A DNA stretch of 64,000 nt from Saccharospirillaceae bacterium (GTDB taxonomy: Bacteria > Pseudomonadota > Gammaproteobacteria > Pseudomonadales > Oceanobacteraceae): the NCBI GenBank assembly GCA_022448365.1, contig JAKVCS010000004.1:368856-432855 (forward strand), written 5' to 3'. A program made the translations under genes and the position numbers. This document shows positions 1 to 8,293 of the stretch, piece by piece (position 1 is the first letter of the stretch; each line of letters starts with the position of its first letter). A model generated the notes under the pieces. It saw nothing but the letters and a program-made list of their open reading frames with translations. It searched no databases and had not been told where the DNA came from.

Positions 1-78
1 TCGAAACCCATAAAAAAGAATAGCATCACCGGCGTCCACCATTTTTGTGACAAATTCATTGGGTTCTATATAGGCCAT
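1..78 (-). CDS. Formate/nitrite transporter family protein, N-terminal fragment
   Basis: The first 26 codons are present and the rest lies beyond the left edge. The N-terminus MAYIEPNEFVTKMVDAG matches what I recall of the start of formate/nitrite transporter (FocA/NirC-like) proteins, pentameric inner-membrane channels for small monovalent anions. The following residues (DAILFYGFR) are less typical than the usual AGESKxFMSTRDT stretch, so this is either a divergent member or a sequence that decays beyond the edge. The start ATG at 78 has a GGAG Shine-Dalgarno sequence that is buried in a 13-bp inverted repeat. Family assignment rests on 26 residues only. Confidence 0.5.
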   Translation of the reverse strand, partial: MAYIEPNEFVTKMVDAGDAILFYGFR

Positions 79-81
79 ACC

Positions 82-114
82 ATCACTCCACTTTAGTAAT
101 GAAAGTGGAGTGAT
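82..114. promoter_or_regulatory. Perfect 13-bp inverted repeat over the ribosome binding site of the FNT gene
   Basis: ATCACTCCACTTT (82-94) and its exact complement (102-114) flank a 7-nt loop. It lies 4-36 nt upstream of the minus-strand start codon and contains the GGAG Shine-Dalgarno sequence. As RNA it would occlude ribosome binding; as DNA it is a good dimeric-regulator operator. Which of the two is not decidable from sequence. Confidence 0.6.
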
Positions 115-472
115 TGCAATGGCAGTGCCGGAAAAATATGTAATTTATAAATTATTGATTTATTGATATAAGAATATGCTTGTCAGCAATGCGGCGGTTA
201 AAGTCATAGAAATAATGGGCAATGCTGGAGCAGATCTTTAATGATGCACCGATTAAATTTTTCTCTGTAGTGCTTTAATACTAGTATATGAGTGATCATC
301 CTAGATTTTTTAGAGCGTGAAATTAAAAGGTTAGGGGATGCCAAAAAATGCAGATTGAAATAGAGATTTCCGACACTCAGCGGTTTTAATAGAACCGAAG
401 GTATCGGAAATATTTACGACATAACCATTATCCAGCCTTCCAGGTTACGCGTTGTTTTTCTGCTTATCGCTA
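115..472. other. Non-coding stretch with a nested hairpin
   Basis: AT-rich and without a convincing gene. An imperfect two-part hairpin lies at 367-410, with outer arms TTTCCGA (367-373)/TCGGAAA (404-410) and inner arms CGGTT (381-385)/AACCG (393-397). It sits downstream of the minus-strand hydrolase gene and may end its transcript, although no T-run follows. Confidence 0.35.
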
Positions 473-1414
473 TCACTCGATTGACGTTAAGAAGTCCTGG
501 TATTTCTCCGCAGCAGTGGCGGCTTTTTCCACCATAGGCATGTGACCAATTCCAGGCCAGATTTCGGTTTGAAGGTGTTTTATGCCTGCTTGCCATACCG
601 GTACCGAGCTGACGTGTAGCAGGCGGTCTTTATCGCCCCACCATAACAGCGCAGGTGCTGTTAACTGGTTAAGCTTCGCTTCCAGATAATCGGAAGAATG
701 GAAGTCATGAAAGATTTTCTCTAACTGATCGTGGCGGTCGATGTAACTCTGGCCAATGGCTTCCAGAACGATATCTGGCAAATAAGGCGGTTGTGCCATG
801 GTCATGGCGTAAAAGTCATCGAACTCGGCTCGGTTCTTTATCAGAAAAGGATTGTTGCCTTTTTCCAGCATTTTCATCATGTCACTGGCTTGTGGTGGAA
901 TGACACCAGCCGGATCGACCATCGTGGCTGACAGCACGCGTTGTGGGTAATCGATGGCGAAGGTAGCGGTCAAAAAGCCTCCCATGGAATTACCAATGAC
1001 ATGGGCCTGCTCAATGTTCAATCGGTCAAGCAGGGTAGCCAGGCGTTTTGCCTGGGTTGGCATGCTGTAATCCCATTGTGGCTGATACGGCGAGTCACCG
1101 TGACCCGCCATATCGGGAATAATCACTTGATAGTCGTCAACAAAGTGCTTGGCAAACCTGGCCCATACGTCTTTATCTGCGCTATAGCCGTGTAGCATAA
1201 CAATGGTCGGTTTGGTTTCTGCATCAGGGGTTTTATACAACGCCAGTGACATCTCACCAATATCAATCTGATCTTGCTCAAAGCCGTATAGAGAGGCTTC
1301 CAGATCGGTCACATTGGTGTAAAGCCAGTGGCCGACCTGAGCGTATTGACCGCGAACCAGGCCAAATACAAACGCCAGCAGCATTGCCGTGAACAGCAGC
1401 GGGGTAGTTTTCAT
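473..1414 (-). CDS. Alpha/beta hydrolase, lipase-like, membrane-anchored or secreted
   Basis: This 313-residue alpha/beta-hydrolase-fold protein starts with a hydrophobic segment (about residues 4-21), so it is either a signal-anchored or an exported enzyme. Fold landmarks are the oxyanion strand MLHGYSADKDVW (73-84), the nucleophile elbow GNSMGG with Ser143, an acid in GDKDR (Asp261 or Asp263) and His291 in PGIGHMP. The set resembles Moraxella-type lipases, but the ester substrate cannot be read from sequence. AAGGA lies 9 nt upstream of the ATG. It has no close operon partner; the FNT fragment lies further along on the same strand. Confidence 0.8.
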   Translation of the reverse strand: MKTTPLLFTAMLLAFVFGLVRGQYAQVGHWLYTNVTDLEASLYGFEQDQIDIGEMSLALYKTPDAETKPTIVMLHGYSADKDVWARFAKHFVDDYQVIIPDMAGHGDSPYQPQWDYSMPTQAKRLATLLDRLNIEQAHVIGNSMGGFLTATFAIDYPQRVLSATMVDPAGVIPPQASDMMKMLEKGNNPFLIKNRAEFDDFYAMTMAQPPYLPDIVLEAIGQSYIDRHDQLEKIFHDFHSSDYLEAKLNQLTAPALLWWGDKDRLLHVSSVPVWQAGIKHLQTEIWPGIGHMPMVEKAATAAEKYQDFLTSIE

Positions 1415-1600
1415 AACGGGGTCCTTGCAGGGTTTTTATTATTGGTTGTGATTTATACATATCTGAAGATAACTGTCGTCACTTTATAAAGACGGTGAAA
1501 GGCGGTCAACTTTTCTTACGGTGAATTCCGGACAATATCTCTACGATTATTTCGGTATCTGAGGCTTCCGTTCAGCGTAGCGGACCTTTGTTATCGCTAT

Positions 1601-1619
1601 CGTATTGAGAATCATTGTT
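1601..1619. promoter_or_regulatory. Fur-box-like site upstream of rpmE2
   Basis: This 19-mer, with core TTGAGAATCATTGTT, matches the Fur consensus GATAATGATAATCATTATC at 13 of 19 positions by direct alignment. It lies about 60 bp upstream of the L31-type gene and next to a Zur-type palindrome. The match is modest. Confidence 0.35.
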
Positions 1620-1633
1620 AAAAACCTTTTGTT

Positions 1634-1646
1634 GTTATAGTATAAC
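1634..1646. promoter_or_regulatory. Zur-type palindrome upstream of the zinc-independent L31 gene
   Basis: GTTATAGTATAAC is a perfect 13-bp palindrome and matches the core of the gammaproteobacterial Zur site (TGTTATANTATAACA). It lies 31 bp upstream of a zinc-ligand-free L31 paralogue, which is a classical Zur-repressed gene. Motif and target gene agree, so Zur control is a strong inference. Confidence 0.75.
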
Positions 1647-1676
1647 GTTTTGAGCTACAGACCAGAGGTATAAGTT

Positions 1677-1925
1677 ATGAAGCCAGGTATCCACCCTGAA
1701 TATCGAGATGTGTTGTTTCACGATACGACGATTGACCAGTATTTTATTATTGGTTCAACCGTTCAAACCAATCGTACTGAGGAGTATCAGGGGAAAACTT
1801 ACCCTTACATGACGATTGAAGTGTCCAGTGCTTCTCACCCTTTTTATACTGGCAAGCAGCGTACTGCTCAGACAGACGGCCAGATTGCTAAGTTTAATAA
1901 ACGTTTTAAGCGTCCTGCTAAATAA
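1677..1925 (+). CDS. rpmE2: Type B 50S ribosomal protein L31 (zinc-independent paralogue)
   Basis: This 82-residue protein begins [16 protein letters not shown] and carries [12 protein letters not shown] near residues 50-61, both hallmarks of type B L31 (YkgM-like). It has no cysteines, so the zinc ribbon of ordinary L31 is absent. In this family the zinc-free copy replaces the zinc-binding L31 in the 50S subunit when zinc is short, releasing zinc from ribosomes. AGAGG precedes the ATG. The palindrome at 1634-1646 is the expected Zur operator. The gene is monocistronic and followed by a strong hairpin. Confidence 0.93.
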   Translation: MKPGIHPEYRDVLFHDTTIDQYFIIGSTVQTNRTEEYQGKTYPYMTIEVSSASHPFYTGKQRTAQTDGQIAKFNKRFKRPAK

Positions 1926-1932
1926 TGACCTG

Positions 1933-1958
1933 GCACCGGGCAACGCTTTGCCCGGTGC
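1933..1958 (+). terminator. Hairpin after rpmE2
   Basis: Perfect 11-bp stem GCACCGGGCAA (1933-1943)/TTGCCCGGTGC (1948-1958) with a 4-nt loop, followed by a moderately T-rich stretch. It starts 8 nt after the rpmE2 stop. Confidence 0.65.
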
Positions 1959-2012
1959 TCGCGTTTGTTGTCACTCGCCGTTTCTGGTTGGTCAGTGTTC
2001 AAGTAGCGTTTT

Positions 2013-2741
2013 CTATTTCATCAACAGGCTCACGCCAGATATCAGCAACATCCCCCGACACATCAGCATAAAGTTATCCTGAGAAATTAATTTCTGGATA
2101 CGGTAGCCGAGGCTAACCCCCAGTAATGCAAAAGGAATCAGGACTGCGCTGGTGGTTAACAGTTCAGCAGACCAGCTGCCATTAATTGTGTACGGAATCA
2201 ATTTACTGAAATTGATCATGGCAAAGAAAATAGCGGCCTGACCTAGCCATTGTTGTTTCTCAAGCTGTTGCGCCAGAAAATAAATACTGATGGGCGGTCC
2301 TCCGGCATGCAGCAATGTACTGGTGATGCCTGCCAGTGTGCCCCAAATCATGGCAGACCCCGGCAGTTTCGCCAGCATCGGTGCCAGTTGATTCCAAAGT
2401 GCAAAGCTGATGCACAGAATTGCCAGAATCCATTGCAGACTTTCGGTTGGCAGTGACCCCATTGCGCTGCCGGCAATAATGACGCCTAACAGTCCGGCGA
2501 TAACGATGGTGGCAATTGAGCGATAACTTTTAATGGCATGGCGATACATGCTGATGGTGCGTACATCCATAATCAGTAACAGTGGCAGCATCAGTGCCGC
2601 TGCTTCCGGTACTGAGATAACCAATGCCAGTAGTGGCACTGCTACAACCCCAGCACCACCGGCCAGTCCGGATTTTGAAATCCCGGTGAAAATGACACCA
2701 ATAATGGCAAGCAGCCAGAAGATCGGGTCGGTACTCAACAT
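2013..2741 (-). CDS. TauE/SafE family sulfite/organosulfonate exporter-type permease
   Basis: This polytopic membrane protein of about 242 residues has roughly eight hydrophobic segments. The first contains the Gly-rich signature FTGISKSGLAGGAGVVAVPLL typical of the TauE/SafE (DUF81) family, whose members are thought to export sulfite, sulfonates or related anions. I place the start at ATG 2741 (MLSTDPIFW), which fits the family N-terminus and has AGGA upstream. A GTG at 2804 would add 21 non-hydrophobic residues. It lies downstream of the pirin gene on the same strand, possibly in one transcript. Substrate unknown. Confidence 0.82.
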   Translation of the reverse strand: MLSTDPIFWLLAIIGVIFTGISKSGLAGGAGVVAVPLLALVISVPEAAALMLPLLLIMDVRTISMYRHAIKSYRSIATIVIAGLLGVIIAGSAMGSLPTESLQWILAILCISFALWNQLAPMLAKLPGSAMIWGTLAGITSTLLHAGGPPISIYFLAQQLEKQQWLGQAAIFFAMINFSKLIPYTINGSWSAELLTTSAVLIPFALLGVSLGYRIQKLISQDNFMLMCRGMLLISGVSLLMK

Positions 2742-2815
2742 ATATTCAGTTATCCTGCTGTTAATAAAGTAGTTGTATCCATCACTGGCGAACAGCTCGG
2801 CCACTCGCGCTGCGG

Positions 2816-3508
2816 TTATTCGGTGATGGGCAGATCAAACCATAATGCAATCAGTGGTTCTTGGGCATTGAGTTGCAGCGATTCTTCGAAGGCTCCCAAG
2901 GCATCTCCGGCCATCAACTGATGATCGTTTATGTTCACGCTACCTTCAATTAAATGAAAATATCCCGGGCGTTGCAGAGTATCCAGTTGCAGTGATTCAC
3001 CGCGATTCAACGCAACACGATAAAGGCTGACATCCTGTTGTATGGACAATGAGCCGTCAGACCCATCGGGTGTGACCAGCGGTGTCAGCTTACCCCTTTG
3101 TTCAATTTTTTGTTGCTGATAGCCCGGTGTGATACCGAGTTTGTTTGGTTGAATCCAAATCTGTAGAAAACGCAGATTGTGTTGTTTTGAGTGATTAAAT
3201 TCAGAGTGAGTAACACCCGTTCCCGCGCTCATTCTCTGAACGTCTCCGGCAGGGACAATATAACTATGTCCCATGCTGTCTTTGTGTTCGATAGCGCCTT
3301 CCAGTACGTAGGAAATAATTTCCATATCGCGGTGGCCGTGGGTATCGAAACCGGCTCCCGGTGCCACGCTATCGTCGTTAATAACGCGTAGCGCAGAAAA
3401 TCCCATATGTTTGGGGTCGTAATAGTGACCAAAAGAAAACGAATGTTGGCTGTTAAGCCAGCCAAAGTTTGCACGACCACGTGCATTGCCGGGACGAAAA
3501 TACAACAT
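2816..3508 (-). CDS. Pirin family bicupin protein
   Basis: This 230-residue protein has the pirin N-terminus (FGWLNSQHSFSFGHYYDP) and two cupin halves. The metal site of human pirin is matched by His57 and His59 (DTHGHRDME), His101 (GVTHSE) and Glu103. Bacterial pirins such as YhaK/YhhW bind a single iron or similar metal; some oxidise quercetin and others act as redox sensors. The LysR gene lies upstream on the same strand and the TauE-like gene downstream. Family is certain, function open. Confidence 0.9.
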   Translation of the reverse strand: MLYFRPGNARGRANFGWLNSQHSFSFGHYYDPKHMGFSALRVINDDSVAPGAGFDTHGHRDMEIISYVLEGAIEHKDSMGHSYIVPAGDVQRMSAGTGVTHSEFNHSKQHNLRFLQIWIQPNKLGITPGYQQQKIEQRGKLTPLVTPDGSDGSLSIQQDVSLYRVALNRGESLQLDTLQRPGYFHLIEGSVNINDHQLMAGDALGAFEESLQLNAQEPLIALWFDLPITE

Positions 3509-3622
3509 AATAACTACCTCACTGAATGGGTGATGTTTATGTTAATGGCAAGGGTTCAGATAAAAAATTGCAAAGAATGGGCACTATGATCCAGTATTTT
3601 CGATTGATACCTGCTGCCGATG

Positions 3623-4522
3623 TCAATCATCCGATATCGGCATATCAAGAGTCAGCAATCGCAGCTCGCCGATAAACTCACGAGCTGCCGGCCCTAACTT
3701 GTCCTTATCCTGATAATTCAGGTAAAAGCTGGTACTGCGAAATTCCCCTTCAGTTAATGGCAAACGTTTTAGTAAACCTTGCTCTAAGACATCTTTAACC
3801 AGAGGAAAGGGCAGCCAGGCAAATCCCAGATTCTGACTGATTAAATCGAATGACGCGCGCAAACTGCCTACGGTCCAGCGTTGCTCAGAACCCTGCCAGC
3901 CAGATGAGCGTCTGTTTTCGCTGGCGGAGTCGCGGGTAATAATCTGACGATAAGATTTTAAATCTTCATGGCTGAGCGGGCGATTAAACTGATGCAGTGG
4001 GTGATCTTTGTGAGCAACGGCAACAAATTCTAAAGTACAGATTTCTTCGTTAAGGCCGGACGGCATCTGGAAACCGGATAATCCGATATCGGCTTTACGG
4101 TTCTGTATGAGTTCGTTGGTACCTGACAACACCGTATCAATGATATCAATACGGATCTGAGGGAATAACGACGATACTTTTTCCAGCGCGCAGTACACAA
4201 TGGTTTGCGGAAAGGCACCATCGACGGCAATACGTAATTCTGATTCCACCCCTGAGCTGACCGAAGCCGCAACCGCCTCGATACGGGATACTTCGTCGAG
4301 TAGATACTCGCCCCGGCGCAACAGCAATTTTCCGGCTTCAGTTAACAGCGTTTTCCGTCCTTCAACTTCGAACAGCTTTACCGCCAGTGCCTCTTCGAGT
4401 TTGCTCACTGCATGGTGAATACTTGACTGGCTTTTGTGTACCTTACTTGCCGCCTGGTTAAAGCCGCCGGCATCAACGACGGCCTTAAACATACGCCATT
4501 GTTCGAGTGTGGTCTTTTGCAT
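3623..4522 (-). CDS. LysR-type transcriptional regulator
   Basis: A 299-residue regulator. Residues about 4-65 form the winged helix-turn-helix (WRMFKAVVDAGGFNQAASKV, then SQSSIHHAVSKLEE), followed by an effector-binding domain to about residue 290. It lies 18 bp downstream of the hydroquinone reductase gene on the same strand and upstream of the pirin gene. This suggests, without proof, a quinone or redox-linked regulon. The effector is not predictable. Confidence 0.92.
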   Translation of the reverse strand: MQKTTLEQWRMFKAVVDAGGFNQAASKVHKSQSSIHHAVSKLEEALAVKLFEVEGRKTLLTEAGKLLLRRGEYLLDEVSRIEAVAASVSSGVESELRIAVDGAFPQTIVYCALEKVSSLFPQIRIDIIDTVLSGTNELIQNRKADIGLSGFQMPSGLNEEICTLEFVAVAHKDHPLHQFNRPLSHEDLKSYRQIITRDSASENRRSSGWQGSEQRWTVGSLRASFDLISQNLGFAWLPFPLVKDVLEQGLLKRLPLTEGEFRSTSFYLNYQDKDKLGPAAREFIGELRLLTLDMPISDD

Positions 4523-4540
4523 AAAAGGCGCCCTGCGGTT

Positions 4541-5542
4541 TTAAATCGGAAAAAGCTCTGCTCGGTTGTGTGGTGATAAATAATTAATATCCGGACCAAC
4601 CGGTACCACCTGGGTCGGGTTAATCATGGTATGGCTGAAATAGTAGTGGCGCTTGATGTGGTAGAAATCCACCGTGTCTGCCACGCCTGGCCATTGAAAG
4701 AGCTCACGCACATAGTTAGAGATATGTGGGTAATCTTCCAATCGCTGACGATTGGTTTTGAAGTGACCATGGTATACCGCGTCGAAGCGAATCAGGGTGG
4801 TGAATAATCGCCAGTCTGCCTCGCTTATTTGATTCGACACCAGATAGCGCTGTTTACCAAGGATGGTTTCTACGTCATCCAGAGCTACAAATAATTTGTT
4901 GTAGGCATTTTCATAAGCCTCCTGAGTGGTGGCAAAGCCACAACGGTACACACCGTTGTTAATATTTTCATACACCCGCTCATTGAGTGAATCGATATCG
5001 GTGCGCAGCGCCTGCGGGTAAAAGTCCTGAGTGTCGCCAGTCAGTTGATTAAATGCCGAATTAAACATGCGGATAATCTCAGATGATTCGTTACTGACGA
5101 TACGATTTTGCTGTTTATCCCATAAAACCGGTACCGTCACCCGACCGGTGTAGTCAGCTTTGTTGCGGCTGTAAATCTGGTGCATGTAGTCGGCGTTGAA
5201 TAGCGTATCACCGCTGCTGCCTTTGGCTGCGTCATCGTTTAATTGTTCAAATGTCCACCCCTGATCCAGCATATCCGGGCTGACAACCGATACGCTGATG
5301 TGTGTTTCCAGCTGCTTCAGTTTACGAAAGATCAGGGTGCGATGAGCCCAGGGACAAGCGAGCGAAACATACAGGTGGTAACGACCAGACTCTGCGTTGA
5401 ATCCCGCTTCACCGCTTGGCCCGGCTTTGCCATCTTCGGTAACCCAGTTACGTAACTGCGCAGCCTCGCGCTGGAAAGCGCCACCGGATTCCTCTGTCTT
5501 ATACCATTTGTCGTGCCATTGGCCATTTACTAGCAGTCCCAT
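4541..5542 (-). CDS. yqjG: Glutathionyl-hydroquinone reductase (GST superfamily, Xi class)
   Basis: This 333-residue enzyme has the diagnostic CPWAHR motif with catalytic Cys63, the same position as E. coli YqjG. The family reduces glutathionyl-hydroquinones to hydroquinones through a mixed disulfide with glutathione. A thioredoxin-like N-terminal domain is followed by an all-helical GST C-terminal domain. Start chosen at MGLLVNGQWHDKW, with GAGG just upstream; the reading frame stays open 50 codons further but those residues do not resemble the family. A cluster of palindromes at 5603-5655 lies in its upstream region. The LysR gene follows after 18 bp. Confidence 0.92.
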   Translation of the reverse strand: MGLLVNGQWHDKWYKTEESGGAFQREAAQLRNWVTEDGKAGPSGEAGFNAESGRYHLYVSLACPWAHRTLIFRKLKQLETHISVSVVSPDMLDQGWTFEQLNDDAAKGSSGDTLFNADYMHQIYSRNKADYTGRVTVPVLWDKQQNRIVSNESSEIIRMFNSAFNQLTGDTQDFYPQALRTDIDSLNERVYENINNGVYRCGFATTQEAYENAYNKLFVALDDVETILGKQRYLVSNQISEADWRLFTTLIRFDAVYHGHFKTNRQRLEDYPHISNYVRELFQWPGVADTVDFYHIKRHYYFSHTMINPTQVVPVGPDINYLSPHNRAELFPI

Positions 5543-5602
5543 AGGAGCCTCGTCTGACTGATTAAAGGCAAATTTGCCTGTGATATGTTCAGTGTATGTG
5601 TT

Positions 5603-5655
5603 TTCTATAGAATGAAAACGACAAATAAACGAGCTATTTGTTCTATAAAATAGAA
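5603..5655. promoter_or_regulatory. Cluster of three short palindromes upstream of the hydroquinone reductase
   Basis: TTCTATAGAA (5603-5612), ACAAATA/TATTTGT (5621-5627 and 5635-5641) and TTCTAT/ATAGAA (5641-5646 and 5650-5655) lie side by side, and ATAGAATGA occurs twice (5608 and 5650). The density is unusual and suggests operators for a dimeric regulator, perhaps the adjacent LysR protein. Confidence 0.4.
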
Positions 5656-5830
5656 TGATAGGCCCAGTAGACATCTGTTTGAATAGAAACATGCGATTTG
5701 CCCGGGTCTACTGTTAAATTTTGCCCAGAGAGAGTGTTGTGAGCCGTAAGGTATTGATGTTATATCAACAATTTTCAGCGTATCAGGTTGTTACCGAGCA
5801 ACGGCGAAAACCGCTTCAGGAGTACAAAAG

Positions 5831-7693
5831 ATGACGGGTTATTTTATTCAGGCTTTTATCTTCCTGTTTGCTGCCGTGGTGATGGTGCCATTGGCCAGGC
5901 GGCTCGGTTTAGGCTCGGTACTCGGGTATTTAATTGCCGGCGTTATTATCGGCCCGGTAACCGGTCTGGTGGGCCAGGAGACCAATACCATTCAGCATTT
6001 TGCTGAATTTGGTGTGGTGATGATGTTATTTCTGGTCGGGCTGGAGTTACAGCCTTCGATGCTGTGGCAGATGCGTCATCGATTATTAGGGTTAGGTGGT
6101 CTGCAGGTTGGTTTAACCGCACTGTCAGTAACGGGTATTGCGTTACTGTTGGGACAGAGCTGGACTATTTCACTGGCTATTGGCTTGATATTTTCCTTGT
6201 CCTCTACGGCAATTGTGTTACAGACATTTAACGAAAAAGGTCTGACCAAAACGGAAGGCGGTAATCGGGCTTTTTCGGTGCTGCTGTTTCAGGATATTGC
6301 CGTCATTCCTATGTTAGCGTTAATGCCTTTATTGGCACTTCCTGAGCTACAATCCGCTGAATCTGTTGCCGTTGGCCACCATGAAGAAATCAGTTTGGTG
6401 GCGCATTTGCCCGGTTGGGCAACCGGTTTGGTGGTATTCGCCACGATTATTGGACTGGCATTGGCTGGCCATTATTTGAGCCGCCCATTATTTCGTTACG
6501 TGGCCGATTCTGGGTTGCGTGAAGCCTTTATGGCAGCGGCTCTGATGCTGGTTATCGGTATTGCGGCATTAATGGGGTTGGTGGGATTGTCTCCGGCGTT
6601 GGGGACTTTTCTTGCCGGCGTGGTGTTGTCCAACAGCGAGTTTCGTCATGAACTGGAAGCCAATATTGAACCGTTTAAAGGGTTATTGTTAGGACTGTTT
6701 TTTATTACCGTCGGCGCTGGAGTGAATTTTACCGTATTAGGTGATCATTTCACGACCATCATTACTCTTACGTTGGGATTAATGCTGCTGAAAGCGGCCG
6801 TATTGCTGGTTCTTGCATGGATCTTTAAAGTGCATGCCGGAGATCGTTGGTTATTTACGTTAAGCCTGGCTCAGGCGGGTGAATTTGGATTTGTATTATT
6901 GACGTATGCAGTGAGTCATAGCGTATTGCCAACGGCATTGGCGCAGTTATTGTCGCTGGTGGTTGCGTTATCCATGTTTCTAACCCCGGCCTTGTTTATT
7001 GTGCTGGAGAAGATAATTTTTCCGCGTTATGAGCAGCAACAACAGTCACGAGATACGGACGAAATTGATGAGCATGGCCGTGTGATAATTGCCGGGATCG
7101 GGCGTTTTGGTCAGATTGTGAATCGATTGCTGGTGGCAAATGGTGTTCCGACGGTGGTACTTGATCATCAGGCGGCTCAGGTTGATCGGTTGCGGTCCGT
7201 CAATATCAAGAGCTTTTATGGTGATGCCAGTCGTACGGATTTGTTGCATGCGGCAGGTATCGACGAGGCTGAATTACTGGTGGTGGCAATCGATGATAAA
7301 GACCGCGCTCTGACGTTGGTGAAGCAAGTGAAGCATAAGTTTCCGCACGTCGGTATTCTTGCTCGTGCTTATGACCGTGGTCATCACTATGAACTGTTGG
7401 ATGCTGGCGCGGACTACGTCATCAGTGAAACCTATAAATCAGCGTTGGAACTCGGTGGCGAAGTGTTGCAGCGTTTGGGTCAGCAGCCGGTTCAGGCTGA
7501 GCAGACCAAGCAGCACTTTTGTTGTCTGGAAAGCAAACACTTTGACGCCTTGTTTAACAGCTGGCGCCACGAAGGCGAAGAGCGTGAATTCAGCGATCAC
7601 TACCGTTCGTTATTTATGCAGATGGAAGGCAAAATTCTATCGGCCATGCGCGATGCTCGGGAAGATAAACGCAGCGCGGATGACGGTGGCTGA
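5831..7693 (+). CDS. Kef-type monovalent cation:proton antiporter (CPA2) with RCK domain
   Basis: A 620-residue protein. Residues about 1-390 form 12-13 transmembrane segments of the Na+/H+ exchanger fold, with GLELQPSMLW and a Kef-like GTFLAGVVLS. Residues about 412-530 form a cytoplasmic TrkA-N/RCK domain with the nucleotide-binding motif GIGRFGQ and VLDHQAAQVDRL. This is the layout of glutathione-gated K+ efflux systems KefB/KefC, which acidify the cytoplasm during electrophile stress. The divergent hydroquinone reductase gene (glutathione adducts of quinones) fits that role. No ancillary KefF/KefG gene is next to it. Kef-B versus Kef-C cannot be decided here. Confidence 0.88.
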   Translation: MTGYFIQAFIFLFAAVVMVPLARRLGLGSVLGYLIAGVIIGPVTGLVGQETNTIQHFAEFGVVMMLFLVGLELQPSMLWQMRHRLLGLGGLQVGLTALSVTGIALLLGQSWTISLAIGLIFSLSSTAIVLQTFNEKGLTKTEGGNRAFSVLLFQDIAVIPMLALMPLLALPELQSAESVAVGHHEEISLVAHLPGWATGLVVFATIIGLALAGHYLSRPLFRYVADSGLREAFMAAALMLVIGIAALMGLVGLSPALGTFLAGVVLSNSEFRHELEANIEPFKGLLLGLFFITVGAGVNFTVLGDHFTTIITLTLGLMLLKAAVLLVLAWIFKVHAGDRWLFTLSLAQAGEFGFVLLTYAVSHSVLPTALAQLLSLVVALSMFLTPALFIVLEKIIFPRYEQQQQSRDTDEIDEHGRVIIAGIGRFGQIVNRLLVANGVPTVVLDHQAAQVDRLRSVNIKSFYGDASRTDLLHAAGIDEAELLVVAIDDKDRALTLVKQVKHKFPHVGILARAYDRGHHYELLDAGADYVISETYKSALELGGEVLQRLGQQPVQAEQTKQHFCCLESKHFDALFNSWRHEGEEREFSDHYRSLFMQMEGKILSAMRDAREDKRSADDGG

Positions 7694-7735
7694 ATACAAC
7701 CAAAGGACGACTTGGATGTTTTTAAGGTCTGAGCG

Positions 7736-7787
7736 TTGGCAGAGAACCGGGTGCGATTTCCTTCGTTACCCGGTTGTCTGCTGCCAA
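7736..7787. repeat. Large hairpin between convergent kef-type and ohr genes
   Basis: Inner arms AACCGGGT (7745-7752)/ACCCGGTT (7768-7775) are nested in outer arms TTGGCAG (7736-7742)/CTGCCAA (7781-7787). It lies in the convergent gap and could end both transcripts, but there is no T-run. Confidence 0.45.
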
Positions 7788-7809
7788 CTTGCCAGCCTGG
7801 CCTGTTGCT

Positions 7810-8235
7810 TTATACAACCACTTCAGTCGACGTATCGATATTGCCGCGGGTCGCATTCGAATACGGGCACACCTGGTGAGCGTCTTCTGCCAGTTTTTCA
7901 GCCGCTGCTTTGTCCATGCCGGGTAACGCAACAATCAGGTCTGCGCTGATGTTGAAGCCAATGCCACGTGGGTTTTCGCCGATACCTATGGTTGCAGTAA
8001 CCTGCATCCCCGCCGGCAACTTCAGTTTTTGTTGCGAGGCAACAAACTGCAAAGCACCGATATAGCAGGCGGAATAACCGGCAGCGAATAGCTGCTCCGG
8101 GTTAGTGCCTTCTCCGCCAGCGCCTCCCAACTCTTTAGGGGTGCTCAGGTCGAGTGTGAAGTTACCGTCTTCAGAAACGGAGCTGCCGCTGCGTCCACCG
8201 GTTGAAGTCATTGTGGTCTTGTAAATAGCTTGCAT
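7810..8235 (-). CDS. ohr: Organic hydroperoxide resistance protein (Ohr)
   Basis: A 141-residue OsmC/Ohr-family peroxidase that reduces lipid and other organic hydroperoxides. The catalytic pair is Cys57 (GYSACYIGAL) and Cys123 (QVCPYSNATRGN); Arg15 and Glu47 supply the conserved Arg/Glu assisting the peroxidatic thiol. Length is standard. An OhrR-type operator sits 24-45 nt upstream of the start, and the ohrR gene is next on the same strand, separated by a terminator. Inducible, thiol-dependent control by OhrR is the expected mode. Confidence 0.95.
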   Translation of the reverse strand: MQAIYKTTMTSTGGRSGSSVSEDGNFTLDLSTPKELGGAGGEGTNPEQLFAAGYSACYIGALQFVASQQKLKLPAGMQVTATIGIGENPRGIGFNISADLIVALPGMDKAAAEKLAEDAHQVCPYSNATRGNIDTSTEVVV

Positions 8236-8258
8236 GTGATCACCATTGTTTTATCAAT

Positions 8259-8280
8259 AATAGTTATTGCGATAACTATT
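8259..8280. promoter_or_regulatory. OhrR operator copy 1, at the ohr promoter
   Basis: Perfect 9-bp arms AATAGTTAT/ATAACTATT around TGCG. The core TTATTGCGATAACTA recurs near 8337 and, with one change, at 8825. It lies immediately upstream of ohr. Confidence 0.75.
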
Positions 8281-8293
8281 TGGTTCAAATAAA

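Noticed and set aside
7359-7949. 196-residue plus-strand frame overlapping the end of the antiporter gene and ohr
   Set aside because: Out of frame with the RCK domain and antisense to ohr; Arg/Cys/Ser-rich shadow.
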